Shown piece after piece: positions 42,137-50,937 of a stretch of DNA of 64,000 nt. The notes under the pieces are model-generated. The model saw nothing but the letters and a program-made list of their open reading frames with translations, was not told the origin of the DNA and did no database searches. Location of the stretch: NCBI RefSeq assembly GCF_001894825.1, contig NZ_BCWY01000003.1:1-64000 (forward strand). The letters run 5' to 3'. Every line of letters starts with the position of its first letter. Within the stretch, counting starts at the first letter, position 1. A program made the translations under genes and the position numbers. The DNA comes from Rhodococcus jostii NBRC 16295. Lineage in GTDB: Bacteria > Actinomycetota > Actinomycetes > Mycobacteriales > Mycobacteriaceae.

Positions 42137-43069
42137 TCAGGCGGGGTGTGTGTCGCGCCAGTGGCGGGCGATCTCGATGCGCCGGGCGACCCAGACGTCG
42201 TCGTGCGACTGCACGTGGTCGAGGAAACGCTCGAGCGCCGCGGTGCGGGCGGGTCTGCCGACGATGCGGCAGTGCAGACCCACGGACAGCATCTTCGGTG
42301 CCCCGGCCGTTCCCTCCGCGTACAGGACGTCGAACGCGTCCCGCAGGTGCGCGAAGAACTGCTCGCCGCTCGGGAAACCGCCGGGCGACGCGAACCGCAT
42401 GTCGTTCGTGTCGAGGGTGTACGGGACCACCAGGTGGTCGACGAGACCCTTCCCGGGGGCGTCAACCTTCACCCAGTAGGGCAGGTCGTCGGCGTACGAA
42501 TCGGAGTCGTACTCGAAGCCGCCGTGCTCGACCACCAGTTGCCGGGTGAGCGGGGAGTCGCGGCCGGTGTACCAGCCCAGCGGCGCCTCGCCGGTGAGGT
42601 CCCGCAGGATCTCCACTGCCTCGGCCAGGTCCCTGCGTTCGGCGTCCTCGTCGGAGAGTTGGTACGACTTCCACCACAGGCCGTGGCAGGCGATCTCGTG
42701 ACCGAGTTCACGAAACGCGCTGACGGCCTCCGGGTTCCGCTGCATCGCCTTGGCCACCGCGAAGATCGTGAGCGGCAGCCCTCGGCGCTCGAACGCCCGG
42801 AGCACGCGCCACAGGCCGGCGCGGGATCCGTATTCGTAGATCGATTCCATGCTCATGTGCCGGTTCGGGAACGACTGCGCCCCCACCATCTCGGACAGGA
42901 ACGTCTCCGACGCCTCGTCGCCGTGGAGCACGTTGTTCTCGGCGCCCTCCTCGTAGTTGAGGACGAACTGGACGGCGATCTTCGCGCCCCCCGGCCACTG
43001 CGGATCGGGCGGGTGCGGCCCGTATCCGACCAGGTCACGGGGATAGCTGGTATCGAAACCGTGGGTCAT
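42137..43069 (-). CDS. puuE: allantoinase, PuuE (polysaccharide-deacetylase-like) type
   Basis: 310 residues of the metal-independent PuuE allantoinase family: RDLVGYGPHPPDPQWPGGAK, FVLNYEEGAENNVLHGD, and LGHEIACHGLWWKSYQ, RDSPLTRQLVVEHGGFEYDS in the NodB-like core. It opens the hydantoin ring of allantoin to allantoate. The ATG overlaps the allantoicase stop (ATGA). Bacteria use PuuE or the unrelated AllB-type enzyme; no AllB-type gene is seen in this window. Confidence 0.93.
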   Translation of the reverse strand: MTHGFDTSYPRDLVGYGPHPPDPQWPGGAKIAVQFVLNYEEGAENNVLHGDEASETFLSEMVGAQSFPNRHMSMESIYEYGSRAGLWRVLRAFERRGLPLTIFAVAKAMQRNPEAVSAFRELGHEIACHGLWWKSYQLSDEDAERRDLAEAVEILRDLTGEAPLGWYTGRDSPLTRQLVVEHGGFEYDSDSYADDLPYWVKVDAPGKGLVDHLVVPYTLDTNDMRFASPGGFPSGEQFFAHLRDAFDVLYAEGTAGAPKMLSVGLHCRIVGRPARTAALERFLDHVQSHDDVWVARRIEIARHWRDTHPA

Positions 43070-44061
43070 ACCGTCAACCCTTCCCGACCCGCCTCGGTCA
43101 GGGAACCCCACAACCGCAACCGCGCCATGCCGCCGTCCGGGAAGATGTCGAGCCGGGCGTCCGTGACGGGCCGATCACCGTCGAGGACGAATCGGTGCCT
43201 CGTGTCGGGCTGCAGACGTGTCCGCGGGAACAATTCCGTCCACTCGCCGTCGCCGTCCCGTCCGAGGAGGCTCGCCTCACCCGGGGCGTTGCCCAGGAAG
43301 TAGGAGGTGTCGATCTCGACCAGCGACACGGTGCCCTGGGCGGCGAGGCGGATCTCGACCCAGTCGTTGTCGTCGTCGCGCCGGCGGGACGTCTCCCAGC
43401 CGTCGCCCATCACCCGGGCGAGACCGGGGAGCAGCATGTTCTGCGGCGACCCGTAGAACATGTTGGAGCAGGACGTGACTCGGGCGCCGTTCTCGAGCGC
43501 CGCGAGATCGACCGGGCCCGCGTCGAGGAACCGGGGGTCGGGACGACCCTCGCCGTGCACCCGCAACCGGGCGACACCGCCGTCCGGGTGCATCGTGAGC
43601 TTCACGTGCGTCCACCGCCGGTCGGAGTCGACCGCGAACGGATTCTCGGTGTCGCCCTGAACGGGGCTGCGCTCGACGATCGTGGTCCAGTCGGCGCCGA
43701 CCAGTTCCTCGGCGGACGGGTAGCCCTCGACGGACGCGGCCTCCACCGAGATCTCCGGCGGGTAGTTGCCCTTGAACCACGCGGTGTCGACGACGACGCC
43801 GCGCACCACGCCGGGAACACCGAGCCGGACGATCGCCTCGTCGCTGCCGGCCACCCGACGACGCCGGGTCTCCCAGCCGTCGTACACCTGACCCTTGTGG
43901 CCGAACGTGGCCGGCTGGTACACGGCGGCCGTCGGGCGGATGAGGTTCTCACGCTCGGCGAACAACTCGTCGTTGGCCCAGACGACGGCGCCGCCGAGGG
44001 TGCGTACGGCCAAGTCCGGGAGACTGCGGAAATCGGGTGTGGTCGGGGTGTTCGGGGACAC
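43066..44061 (-). CDS. alc: allantoicase
   Basis: 331 residues, two homologous beta-sandwich halves each with the allantoicase repeat (DGWETRRRRVAGSDEAIVRL and DGWETSRRRDDDNDWVEIRL; DTAWFKGNYPPEISVEAA and DTSYFLGNAPGEASLLGR). It hydrolyses allantoate to ureidoglycolate and urea. GTG start at 44059-44061 with AGGAGG about 12 nt upstream, rather far. Overlaps puuE by 4 nt. With allantoicase present the expected end products are urea and ureidoglycolate; no urease or ureidoglycolate lyase gene is seen in the window. Confidence 0.95.
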   Translation of the reverse strand: MSPNTPTTPDFRSLPDLAVRTLGGAVVWANDELFAERENLIRPTAAVYQPATFGHKGQVYDGWETRRRRVAGSDEAIVRLGVPGVVRGVVVDTAWFKGNYPPEISVEAASVEGYPSAEELVGADWTTIVERSPVQGDTENPFAVDSDRRWTHVKLTMHPDGGVARLRVHGEGRPDPRFLDAGPVDLAALENGARVTSCSNMFYGSPQNMLLPGLARVMGDGWETSRRRDDDNDWVEIRLAAQGTVSLVEIDTSYFLGNAPGEASLLGRDGDGEWTELFPRTRLQPDTRHRFVLDGDRPVTDARLDIFPDGGMARLRLWGSLTEAGREGLTV

Positions 44062-44150
44062 GGTGTGCGGCTACCTCCTGATCGGGCGTGGGGCAAGTGT
44101 AGGGGAGTTCGGGGCGCGCGGCGCCGACCGCGAGCCGGGACGTGCGGGGC

Positions 44151-45398
44151 TCAGGGCTCCGGAACCACCGTGCGCGAGAGGACGTCGCGGAGGGTGCCGG
44201 CGTCGCAGCTCGGTGCCTGGGCGAGCACGGCCGCCTCGTCGAACGCGCCACACGCCAGTCCGCGCAGGACCACCGTCGCGAGCGCCTGTGCGGTGGCCGG
44301 TTCGTCCATCACCCCGCCACCCTGGCGGTCGAGGTAGGCCTGCAACCGGGTGGCCGCGGCGGGCAGCGCGTCGCGGTAGAAGTCGAACGTCGCGAGCCAG
44401 CGGGTGATCAGGTGCCCCGGATGCATGTCCCAGCCCTGGTAGTACCCGCGTTCGAGCGAACGGGTGACGAGCCGGTAGTGCCTTGTGAGGGCGGCGCGGA
44501 TCTCGTCGTCACTGCCCTGCGGGACGACCTGGGTGGAGCCGTCGCACACCCACACCCCGGTTTGCGCCGCCGCCACCAGCATCACGGACTTCGCGTGATC
44601 CGCGACCGGGTGCTCGAGCGACTGGAACCGCGAGGCGATCCCGCAGGCCGCACTGTAGTCGTAAGTGCCGTAGTGCAATCCGGTGCAGCGACCGTCGGCG
44701 AGTTGGATGGCCTTCGCGACGGTGACGGTGCCGTCCGGCCCGAGCACGGCCTGCGGGCTCTCGATCTGCAACTCGAAGAGCAGCGACCTGTCGGGGAGCC
44801 CGTACGCGCGCTCGAGCTCCTCGCACAACGCGACGACGGCGGTGACCTGCTGGGCTGCACGTAGTTTCGGGACGGTGAACACGAAGCCGTCGGGAACCCC
44901 ACCCGCACCTTCGAGGACGAGTTCGAGGGTGCGGATCCCGCGCCGGCGCTCGTGCGGGGCCAGGCCCTTGGCCCGGATCCCCAGCGACCGCGGCCCGGAC
45001 GGGTCGGCGGAGAGCCTACGCAGTGTGCGGCCCGCCTCCAGCGCGGCCGCGTCCTCGACGTCGTCGCTCCGCCAGCCGAAGCCGTCCTCGAAATCGATCC
45101 GCAGATCCATGACCGGACGAGTTTCGAGCATCGCGCGGACGTCGGGAAGCGCACCGGTCGTGCCGATTTCGGACAGCGCGTCGGCGTGCCGGTCCAGCAG
45201 CGCGACAGCCTGCTCCCCCCACACCCGCGGGGTGTCCGGTCCGGCGTCCGCGGCGCTCACGTAGACGGTGTGGATGGGCTGCGGCTGCTGCCGATCACCC
45301 GGAAAGGCCGCCGTGAGGTCGGTGTCGACCGGGGCGAGCAGTGCGTCGACGCGGTCGAAACCGCTGTCGGGGAGACGGCTGAGGTACTGGGGGTTCAC
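44151..45398 (-). CDS. DUF6986-type HpcH/CitE-like aldolase family protein
   Basis: 415 residues from GTG 45396-45398. TIM-barrel lyase features resembling malate synthase/CitE: DLRIDFEDGFGWRSDDVEDA (acidic metal site), LLFELQIESPQAV (second Glu), LHYGTYDYSAACGIA, and QGWDMHPGHLITRW. I associate this family with allantoin clusters of actinobacteria. A role in glyoxylate or ureidoglycolate use is inferred, because malate synthase-like chemistry on glyoxylate would complete the pathway. First gene of the DUF6986-alc-puuE-gntR series. The reaction is not established. Confidence 0.7.
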   Translation of the reverse strand: MNPQYLSRLPDSGFDRVDALLAPVDTDLTAAFPGDRQQPQPIHTVYVSAADAGPDTPRVWGEQAVALLDRHADALSEIGTTGALPDVRAMLETRPVMDLRIDFEDGFGWRSDDVEDAAALEAGRTLRRLSADPSGPRSLGIRAKGLAPHERRRGIRTLELVLEGAGGVPDGFVFTVPKLRAAQQVTAVVALCEELERAYGLPDRSLLFELQIESPQAVLGPDGTVTVAKAIQLADGRCTGLHYGTYDYSAACGIASRFQSLEHPVADHAKSVMLVAAAQTGVWVCDGSTQVVPQGSDDEIRAALTRHYRLVTRSLERGYYQGWDMHPGHLITRWLATFDFYRDALPAAATRLQAYLDRQGGGVMDEPATAQALATVVLRGLACGAFDEAAVLAQAPSCDAGTLRDVLSRTVVPEP

Positions 45399-45493
45399 GC
45401 CACGATCTTGGCAGAAGTGCGGGATTCCCGTCGTCCACGGGCTTCGCCCGATGTCATCTCGGTCTGCTCCGACCGCACCGCGGTGACCTCCGG

Positions 45494-46072
45494 TCAGGCG
45501 GTCGCGCCGCGCAGATACGACTCGACGGCGCGCATCAGCTGCTGCACGCTGCGCTCGGTGCCCGGCTCGATTCCGTCGAGCGATCGGGCGCCCATGAAAC
45601 GGTCGAAGACCAGGCCTTCGACGACGCTGACGAAGTCGGCGCCCGCGCTGTAGGGGTCGGCGACACCGAGGGCGTCGAACAGTTCGGCGGCGTGGACGCG
45701 GGAGAACAGGCAGGTCGCGAGCAGCGCATGCAGTTCGGCGTCGCCGGACAGTTCGACGGTGAGCGCGTGCCGCGCGATCAGGTCGTCGCGGCGGGTGTGC
45801 AGCAACCGGTCGAGCGACCGGGCCACGTCCTCGGCCAGGGAAGACAGGTCCCCGGGAGGGGGTGCGGTGTTCTCGAAGTCCCGCCGCGAGCGTTCGGTGA
45901 GCCGGCGTACCGCGGATTCGACGAGCGCACGCCGGGTCCGGAAGTAGTACGACGTCGATCCGCCCGGCAGACCCAGTTCGCGGTCGACGGCCCGGTGCGT
46001 CAGGGCGCGCATGCCGTCGTGGGCGATGATCGTGATCGCCGCGTCGGCTATCTGCTCACGCCGCTCGGGCAC
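45494..46072 (-). CDS. TetR-family transcriptional regulator
   Basis: 192 residues from GTG 46070-46072, with AGGAGG 8 nt upstream; a longer open frame through the zapE promoter is ignored. The HTH is at the N-terminus (REQIADAAITIIAHDGMRAL, AVDRELGLPGGSTSYYFRTR). The C-terminal ligand domain is a common TetR type with no strong hint to the effector. Divergent from zapE with 60 bp between starts; CTCTACAT/ATGTAGAG inverted repeat lies there. Confidence 0.85.
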   Translation of the reverse strand: MPERREQIADAAITIIAHDGMRALTHRAVDRELGLPGGSTSYYFRTRRALVESAVRRLTERSRRDFENTAPPPGDLSSLAEDVARSLDRLLHTRRDDLIARHALTVELSGDAELHALLATCLFSRVHAAELFDALGVADPYSAGADFVSVVEGLVFDRFMGARSLDGIEPGTERSVQQLMRAVESYLRGATA

Positions 46073-46108
46073 GGTGTCTACCTCCTCACATCGGGTTGTC
46101 GCCGATGA

Positions 46109-46144
46109 CTCTACATTCGTAGTGTCTCCTCTATGGATGTAGAG
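46109..46144. promoter_or_regulatory. candidate TetR operator in the tetR/zapE promoter
   Basis: CTCTACAT (46109-46116) and ATGTAGAG (46137-46144) are a perfect inverted repeat spanning the zapE start; the inner CTACATTCGTAG is also palindromic at its ends. Occupation by the TetR protein would block zapE translation initiation or transcription. Candidate only. Confidence 0.4.
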
Positions 46145-47068
46145 GTTCTGTTGGACGACGCGCAGCGTGTTGCCGCGGCCGTCCTGCACGAGACCGCCGA
46201 CGGCCTGGCGGAGGGTCGGTCCGGGGTTCGTGGCGTCTACCTGTGGGGACCCGTCGGCCGAGGCAAGACCTGGTTGATGGACGGCTTCCAACGTTCGGCG
46301 CCGGGACCGAAGCGCCGGGTGCACTTCCACGACTTCTTCCGAAAGCTCCACGCGGACGCGCACGATCTGGGGTCCATCGACCTCGCGATCGACGCGGCGC
46401 TCGGCGACGTCCGGCTGCTGTGCTTCGACGAGTTCCACCTCCACGACGTCGGGGACGCGATGCTGGTGGCGCGGCTGCTGACGGCACTGTTCGCCCGCGG
46501 GATCACGCTGGTGGCCACCTCGAACTACCCGCCCGATGGGCTGCTGCCCAACCCGCTGTTCCATCACCTGTTCGCGCCGACGATCACCGTCCTGGAACGG
46601 AATCTGACGGTGGTGCGGGTCGCGGGACCGGTCGACTACCGCACGGTGACCACGTCGGAAACCGGGTTCTCGCTCGGACGGTTCGCCGGCGCCGCCGAGA
46701 TCGAGGGTCCGGACCTCCGCGAACGCGTCACGCTGCCCGTCGGCACGCGCACCGTGACGGCGTCGGCGGTACGTGACCGGACCGTGTGGTTCGACTTCTC
46801 GGCGCTGTGCGACACCCCGACCGCACCCGCCGACTACCTCGACCTGTCGGCACGGTTCCCGTGCTGGGTGATCAGCGGTGTGCCCCGACTACGAGAGGTG
46901 GGCGCGGAGACCGTGCGACGCTTCGCGAACGTCGTCGACGTGTTGTACGACAGGGAGACACCGCTGACCGTCGTGGCGGACGCGCTGTGGGAGGACCTGT
47001 TCGCCGGGCTCGAGGGCACGCTCGACGTCGACCGCCTGGTGAGCCGGTTGTCGACGCTGCAACGATGA
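46133..47068 (+). CDS. zapE: ZapE/AFG1-like ATPase
   Basis: 311 residues, the usual length for bacterial AFG1/ZapE. Walker A is LWGPVGRGKTWLMD, Walker B LLCFDEFHLHD; RVHFHDFFRKLHADAHDL, TLVATSNYPPDGLLPNPLFH and RFPCWVISGVPRL are family hallmarks. ZapE binds the Z-ring and can modulate division under stress. Its control by a divergent TetR regulator is unusual for a housekeeping ATPase. It ends at a 13-bp hairpin shared with the convergent trpB2. Confidence 0.9.
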   Translation: MDVEVLLDDAQRVAAAVLHETADGLAEGRSGVRGVYLWGPVGRGKTWLMDGFQRSAPGPKRRVHFHDFFRKLHADAHDLGSIDLAIDAALGDVRLLCFDEFHLHDVGDAMLVARLLTALFARGITLVATSNYPPDGLLPNPLFHHLFAPTITVLERNLTVVRVAGPVDYRTVTTSETGFSLGRFAGAAEIEGPDLRERVTLPVGTRTVTASAVRDRTVWFDFSALCDTPTAPADYLDLSARFPCWVISGVPRLREVGAETVRRFANVVDVLYDRETPLTVVADALWEDLFAGLEGTLDVDRLVSRLSTLQR

Positions 47069-47071
47069 CCG

Positions 47072-47101
47072 CGCCGGGCAGACCCCGAGGTCTGCCCGGC
47101 G
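47072..47101. terminator. hairpin between convergent zapE and trpB2
   Basis: A 13-bp perfect stem (47072-47084 with 47089-47101) closes a CCGA loop, 3 bp after the zapE stop and 13 bp before the trpB2 stop. GC-rich with no U-tract; a bidirectional terminator. Confidence 0.65.
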
Positions 47102-47113
47102 GCGGCGCATCGA

Positions 47114-48430
47114 TCAGACGTACTTGCTGTACGCGGGCAGGTCCAGCTGACCGTTGCCGGACAGTCCGATGACCACGACCTCCGGATCGGTGACCGTGCG
47201 CGCATGCGCGATGGCGGCGGCCACGGCGTGGGTGGATTCCGGCGCGGGGATGATGCCTTCGGCGCGGGCGAAGAGCAGGCCCGCGGTGAGGGCGTCGTCC
47301 TGTTCGATCGCGGTGGCCTCCATCAGGCCGAGGGCGACGGCGTGCGAGACCATCGGCGACATGCCGTGGTACCGCAGGCCACCCGCGTGGATCGCGGGCG
47401 GAACGAAGTCGTTGCCCAGCGTGTACATCTTCAGCAGCGGAGTCAGGCCCGCGACGTCGCCGAAGTCGTAGCGGTATTCCCCCTGCGTGAGCGAGGGGCA
47501 GGCCGCCGGCTCGCAGGCGACGAGGCGGGTGGTCGTTCCCTCGCGCAAGTTGCGGCCGAGGAACGGGAAGGTCAGGCCGGCGAGATTGGAACCGCCACCG
47601 GCGCAACCGAATACCGTGTGCGCCACGGGCTCGCCGGCTTCCTCCAGCTGCGCCAGGGCTTCCTGGCCGATCACGGTCTGGTGGAGCATGACGTGGTTGA
47701 GGACGCTGCCCAGTGAGTAGTGCGCGCGGGGGTCGCCTGCGGCCACCTCGACGGCCTCGCTGATCGCCATACCCAGCGAACCGGTGGTGTCGGGGTGCTC
47801 GGCGAGAATCGCCCGACCAGCCTCGGTGAGGTCGGACGGCGACGGATGGCAGATGCCGCCGTAGGCCTCCATCTGCAGTCGGCGGTAGGGCTTCGCGTCG
47901 AACGAGGCCCGAACCTGCCACACCTCCACCTCGAGACCGAGCAGAGCGCCGGCGAACGACAGCGACGCGCCCCACTGGCCCGCACCGGTCTCGGTGGTCA
48001 GTTTGGTGGTGCCCTCGAGGGCGTTGTAGTACGCCTGCGCGACAGCCGTATTCGGCTTGTGCGAGCCGACCGGGCTCACACCCTCGTACTTGTAGTAGAT
48101 CCGTGCGGGGGTGCCGAGGACCCGTTCGAGCCGGTGCGCGCGCACCAGCGGCGACGGACGCCACGTGCCGTAGATCTCACGGACCGTGTCGGGGATCTCG
48201 ATGTAGCGATCGGTCGCGACTTCCTGCTCGATGAGGCTCGCGGGAAACAGCGGCGCCAGGTCCTCCGGGCCCAGCGGCTCCCGGGTGCCGGGATGCAGAT
48301 GCGGCGGAACAGGTTCCGGAAGATCGGCTGCGAGGTTGTACCAATGGGTGGGTACGGCCGAGGGAACCGTAACCCCCAGAGGTTCCAGCGATCGAGCGAG
48401 TTCGGCTCCGGTTACCGGGGACGTGGTCAA
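47114..48430 (-). CDS. tryptophan synthase beta-like enzyme (TrpB2 type)
   Basis: 438 residues from TTG 48428-48430 with GGAGAG upstream. The PLP lysine is in [16 protein letters not shown] (Lys 125), the phosphate loop is [11 protein letters not shown], and [18 protein letters not shown] is the usual TrpB stretch. The long N-terminal region and [20 protein letters not shown] place it in the TrpB2 group, distinct from the main trpB. No trpA is adjacent. TrpB2 enzymes can make Trp from indole or use phosphoserine in salvage; the physiological role is not settled here. Confidence 0.88.
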   Translation of the reverse strand: MTTSPVTGAELARSLEPLGVTVPSAVPTHWYNLAADLPEPVPPHLHPGTREPLGPEDLAPLFPASLIEQEVATDRYIEIPDTVREIYGTWRPSPLVRAHRLERVLGTPARIYYKYEGVSPVGSHKPNTAVAQAYYNALEGTTKLTTETGAGQWGASLSFAGALLGLEVEVWQVRASFDAKPYRRLQMEAYGGICHPSPSDLTEAGRAILAEHPDTTGSLGMAISEAVEVAAGDPRAHYSLGSVLNHVMLHQTVIGQEALAQLEEAGEPVAHTVFGCAGGGSNLAGLTFPFLGRNLREGTTTRLVACEPAACPSLTQGEYRYDFGDVAGLTPLLKMYTLGNDFVPPAIHAGGLRYHGMSPMVSHAVALGLMEATAIEQDDALTAGLLFARAEGIIPAPESTHAVAAAIAHARTVTDPEVVVIGLSGNGQLDLPAYSKYV

Positions 48431-48545
48431 GTAACTCTCCTTCGTGGATGGGTGCGTCCGGAACATGCTGCGCTGTCTGCTGCCGTGAACGGGTGATTTT
48501 CCCGGTCCCCGCGTGTCACGATGGAAGGGCAACTCGGGAGTGAGG

Positions 48546-49520
48546 ATGCCGGACCGTCGGGTGAGAAGCAGGGTCGTCCACACGGTCGCCCTGCTGGCGG
48601 CCGTCGTGACGGTCACCTTTGCGGCGAGGGTGGTCCCCGCGCCCGACACCCCCGCCACACCGACGGAGCCCGGCGCCGGGGCAACGCGGGCCCTGGTCGT
48701 CCTCTCGGCGACCGCCGTCGTCGTCGCGGCCGTGGCACTCGCGTCGGCCATCCGCGGCGGTCGGCCACGCGTCGCCCCCGATTCGCCGACCATGGGTCCC
48801 ACCGGAAGCACCGGAGCCTCGGTATCGCGTCGGCACATCGTCGGGTGGGCGGCGTTCGCTGCCCTCCTGGTGGCAACGGTGCTCGTCGCCGGATCCGTCG
48901 GTGGCGACGACCCACTGGACCAGCCGCGGTCCCCGGCGAACCCGACCGCCGACGACAGCGCCGATCGAACCGACACGGTCGTGCCCGCCGAGACGAATCC
49001 ACCGCCCGGCGACGTCGACGCGAACCGCGAGGACCTCACGGAATTGTGGACCGCGGCAGCGATTGTCGGGCCGATGCTGGTGACGCTACTGATCCTCGGT
49101 GCCGTGGCGCGGCGCCCGCTCCAGGCCCGGGCCGGTGCCTGGACCTCGGCGCGTTCCGCCGACGTCCCGGGCACCTCGCAGTCGTTGGCCCGGGCGGCGG
49201 AGGAAGGGCTCGCGGTGGTCGTCGTCCCGAATCTGCCGCCGCGCGAGGCCATCATCGCCAGCTACGCCGCGATGGAAGATGCGCTGCGCGGAGCCCCGGG
49301 CGCCGAGCCACGGGACTCGGACACACCGTCCGAAGTGCTGGCCCGTGCAGTGCAACTCGGCGTCCTGCGATTCGAGGCCGCGGCGCCGCTCGTGCGCCTC
49401 TTCTCCGAGGCGAGGTTCAGCCTGCATCCGATGGGCGAACGCCACCGCGACGAGGCCGCGAATCTGCTCAGGCGGGTGCGGGGCGACCTCGGGAGCGACT
49501 CGTGTTCGCCGTCGCAGTAG
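48546..49520 (+). CDS. DUF4129-domain membrane protein
   Basis: 324 residues. Hydrophobic segments at the N-terminus, around residues 50-70, near 105 and near 170; the C-terminal cytosolic DUF4129 part contains [20 protein letters not shown] and [23 protein letters not shown]4129 proteins occur with transglutaminase, DUF58 and MoxR genes in envelope-related operons. ATG 48546 is chosen because GGAG stands 5 nt upstream; GTG 48513 is an alternative. First gene of a five-gene run; divergent from trpB2. Confidence 0.75.
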   Translation: MPDRRVRSRVVHTVALLAAVVTVTFAARVVPAPDTPATPTEPGAGATRALVVLSATAVVVAAVALASAIRGGRPRVAPDSPTMGPTGSTGASVSRRHIVGWAAFAALLVATVLVAGSVGGDDPLDQPRSPANPTADDSADRTDTVVPAETNPPPGDVDANREDLTELWTAAAIVGPMLVTLLILGAVARRPLQARAGAWTSARSADVPGTSQSLARAAEEGLAVVVVPNLPPREAIIASYAAMEDALRGAPGAEPRDSDTPSEVLARAVQLGVLRFEAAAPLVRLFSEARFSLHPMGERHRDEAANLLRRVRGDLGSDSCSPSQ

Positions 49521-49984
49521 TCGGTGTCGGGGCAGTGCTGGCCGTGGAGGTCCCGCTGGTGGCGGCCGGTCGGTACAGCGCGGCCGTGCTGGTCGCGGGA
49601 ATTGTGACCGCCCTGGTGCTCTTCGAGATTCGACGGCGCCTCACACCCGCGGAACCGGACGACCTACCGTCGGGTGTGGAGGCGGAACGGGCCGAGGCGA
49701 TGGCCCGCTGGGTGGCGCGGACCGAAACGCTGATCAGCTGGGCCGACGGCACACGCGGCGACTGGGACCACCATCTGCGCCCGCTCCTCGCGCGCGAATT
49801 CCAGCAGTCGACCGGACAGCGGCCGGGGCTCGACCCGGCCGACACCGCGGCAGCGGGCGAGGTGTTCTTCGGCGACCTGTGGCGGTGGGTCGATCCCGAC
49901 GGCATTCAGCGCACCGATCGGACCGCACCCGGCCCGGGCCGCGACGTGCTCGACCGGATCCTGCAACGACTGGAGCTGCTGTGA
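49502..49984 (+). CDS. conserved two-TM protein of the MoxR operon
   Basis: 160 residues from GTG 49502, overlapping the DUF4129 gene by 19 bp; GGGAG is 7 nt upstream. Two hydrophobic segments near the N-terminus ([20 protein letters not shown] and the following VLVAGIVTALVLF) are followed by a soluble domain of 100 residues with RTETLISWADGTRGDWDHHL and LRPLLAREFQQSTGQRPGLD. I do not recognise a named family. Likely a structural or regulatory partner of the MoxR-DUF58 machinery. Confidence 0.7.
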   Translation: MFAVAVVGVGAVLAVEVPLVAAGRYSAAVLVAGIVTALVLFEIRRRLTPAEPDDLPSGVEAERAEAMARWVARTETLISWADGTRGDWDHHLRPLLAREFQQSTGQRPGLDPADTAAAGEVFFGDLWRWVDPDGIQRTDRTAPGPGRDVLDRILQRLELL

Positions 49985-50937
49985 CGATGCCCGCCGAGAT
50001 CACCACCGCGCGCGCCCACGCGGTGCTGGCGGAGGTCGAACGGGCGGTGGTCGGCAAGCACGACGAACTCACGTCGATCCTGATCGCGGTGCTGGCGGGC
50101 GGGCACGTGCTCATCGAGGATCTGCCCGGGCTGGGAAAGACGTTGGTGGCGCGAACTTTCGCTGCCGCTCTCGGGCTCGACTTCACCCGGGTCCAGTTCA
50201 CCCCCGATCTGCTGCCGGCCGACCTGCTCGGCGCCACCATCTACGACATGCCGTCGGGTCGCTTCGAGTTTCGTCCGGGACCGATCTTCACGAATCTGCT
50301 CCTCGCCGACGAGATCAACCGCACCCCACCCAAGACCCAGGCGGCGCTGCTCGAGGCGATGGCGGAGGGACAGGTCAGCGTCGACGGCACCACCCGCATG
50401 CTGCCGCGTCCGTTCGTCGTGCTCGCCACCGACAATCCCATCGAGTACGAGGGCACGTACCCGCTACCCGAGGCCCAGCTGGACCGGTTCGCGCTCCGAC
50501 TGCGACTCGGGTATCTCACCGAGAACGACGAGCACGAGATGCTGCGTCGGCGGCTCGATCGGGGATCGGCACCCGTCGTGATTGAGCAGGTGGTCGACGC
50601 CGCCGACCTCCTGGCGATGCGCGAATCGCTCGAGCAGGTCAGTGTCCATCACGACGTACTCGGGTATGTCGTCGCGCTCGCGAACGCCACCCGCCATCAC
50701 CCGCAGGTCGAGGTGGGGGCAAGCCCCCGAGCGGAACTCGACCTCGTCCAGCTGGCGCGGGCCCGCGCCCTCCTCGCCGGCCGCGACTTCGTCATTCCCG
50801 AGGACATCAAGGCGCTGGCCGTTCCCGCTGTCGCGCACCGCATCAGCCTGCGCCCGGAGATGTGGGTGCGCCGCATCCGGAGCGACGACGTCCTCGCGGA
50901 ACTGCTGCGCCGCCTCCCGGCGCCGAGGGCACGATGA
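49981..50937 (+). CDS. MoxR-family AAA+ ATPase
   Basis: 318 residues from GTG 49981 (overlap GTGA with the previous gene). Walker A LPGLGKT, Walker B LLADEINR, sensor-1 ATDNPIEYEGTYPLPEAQLD, and the C-terminal lid (SPRAELDLVQLARARALLAG) are all as in MoxR ATPases. These act as chaperone-like modules with DUF58/VWA partners to assemble or activate envelope or metalloenzyme complexes. Its neighbour is a DUF58 protein (ATGA overlap). Confidence 0.92.
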   Translation: MTMPAEITTARAHAVLAEVERAVVGKHDELTSILIAVLAGGHVLIEDLPGLGKTLVARTFAAALGLDFTRVQFTPDLLPADLLGATIYDMPSGRFEFRPGPIFTNLLLADEINRTPPKTQAALLEAMAEGQVSVDGTTRMLPRPFVVLATDNPIEYEGTYPLPEAQLDRFALRLRLGYLTENDEHEMLRRRLDRGSAPVVIEQVVDAADLLAMRESLEQVSVHHDVLGYVVALANATRHHPQVEVGASPRAELDLVQLARARALLAGRDFVIPEDIKALAVPAVAHRISLRPEMWVRRIRSDDVLAELLRRLPAPRAR

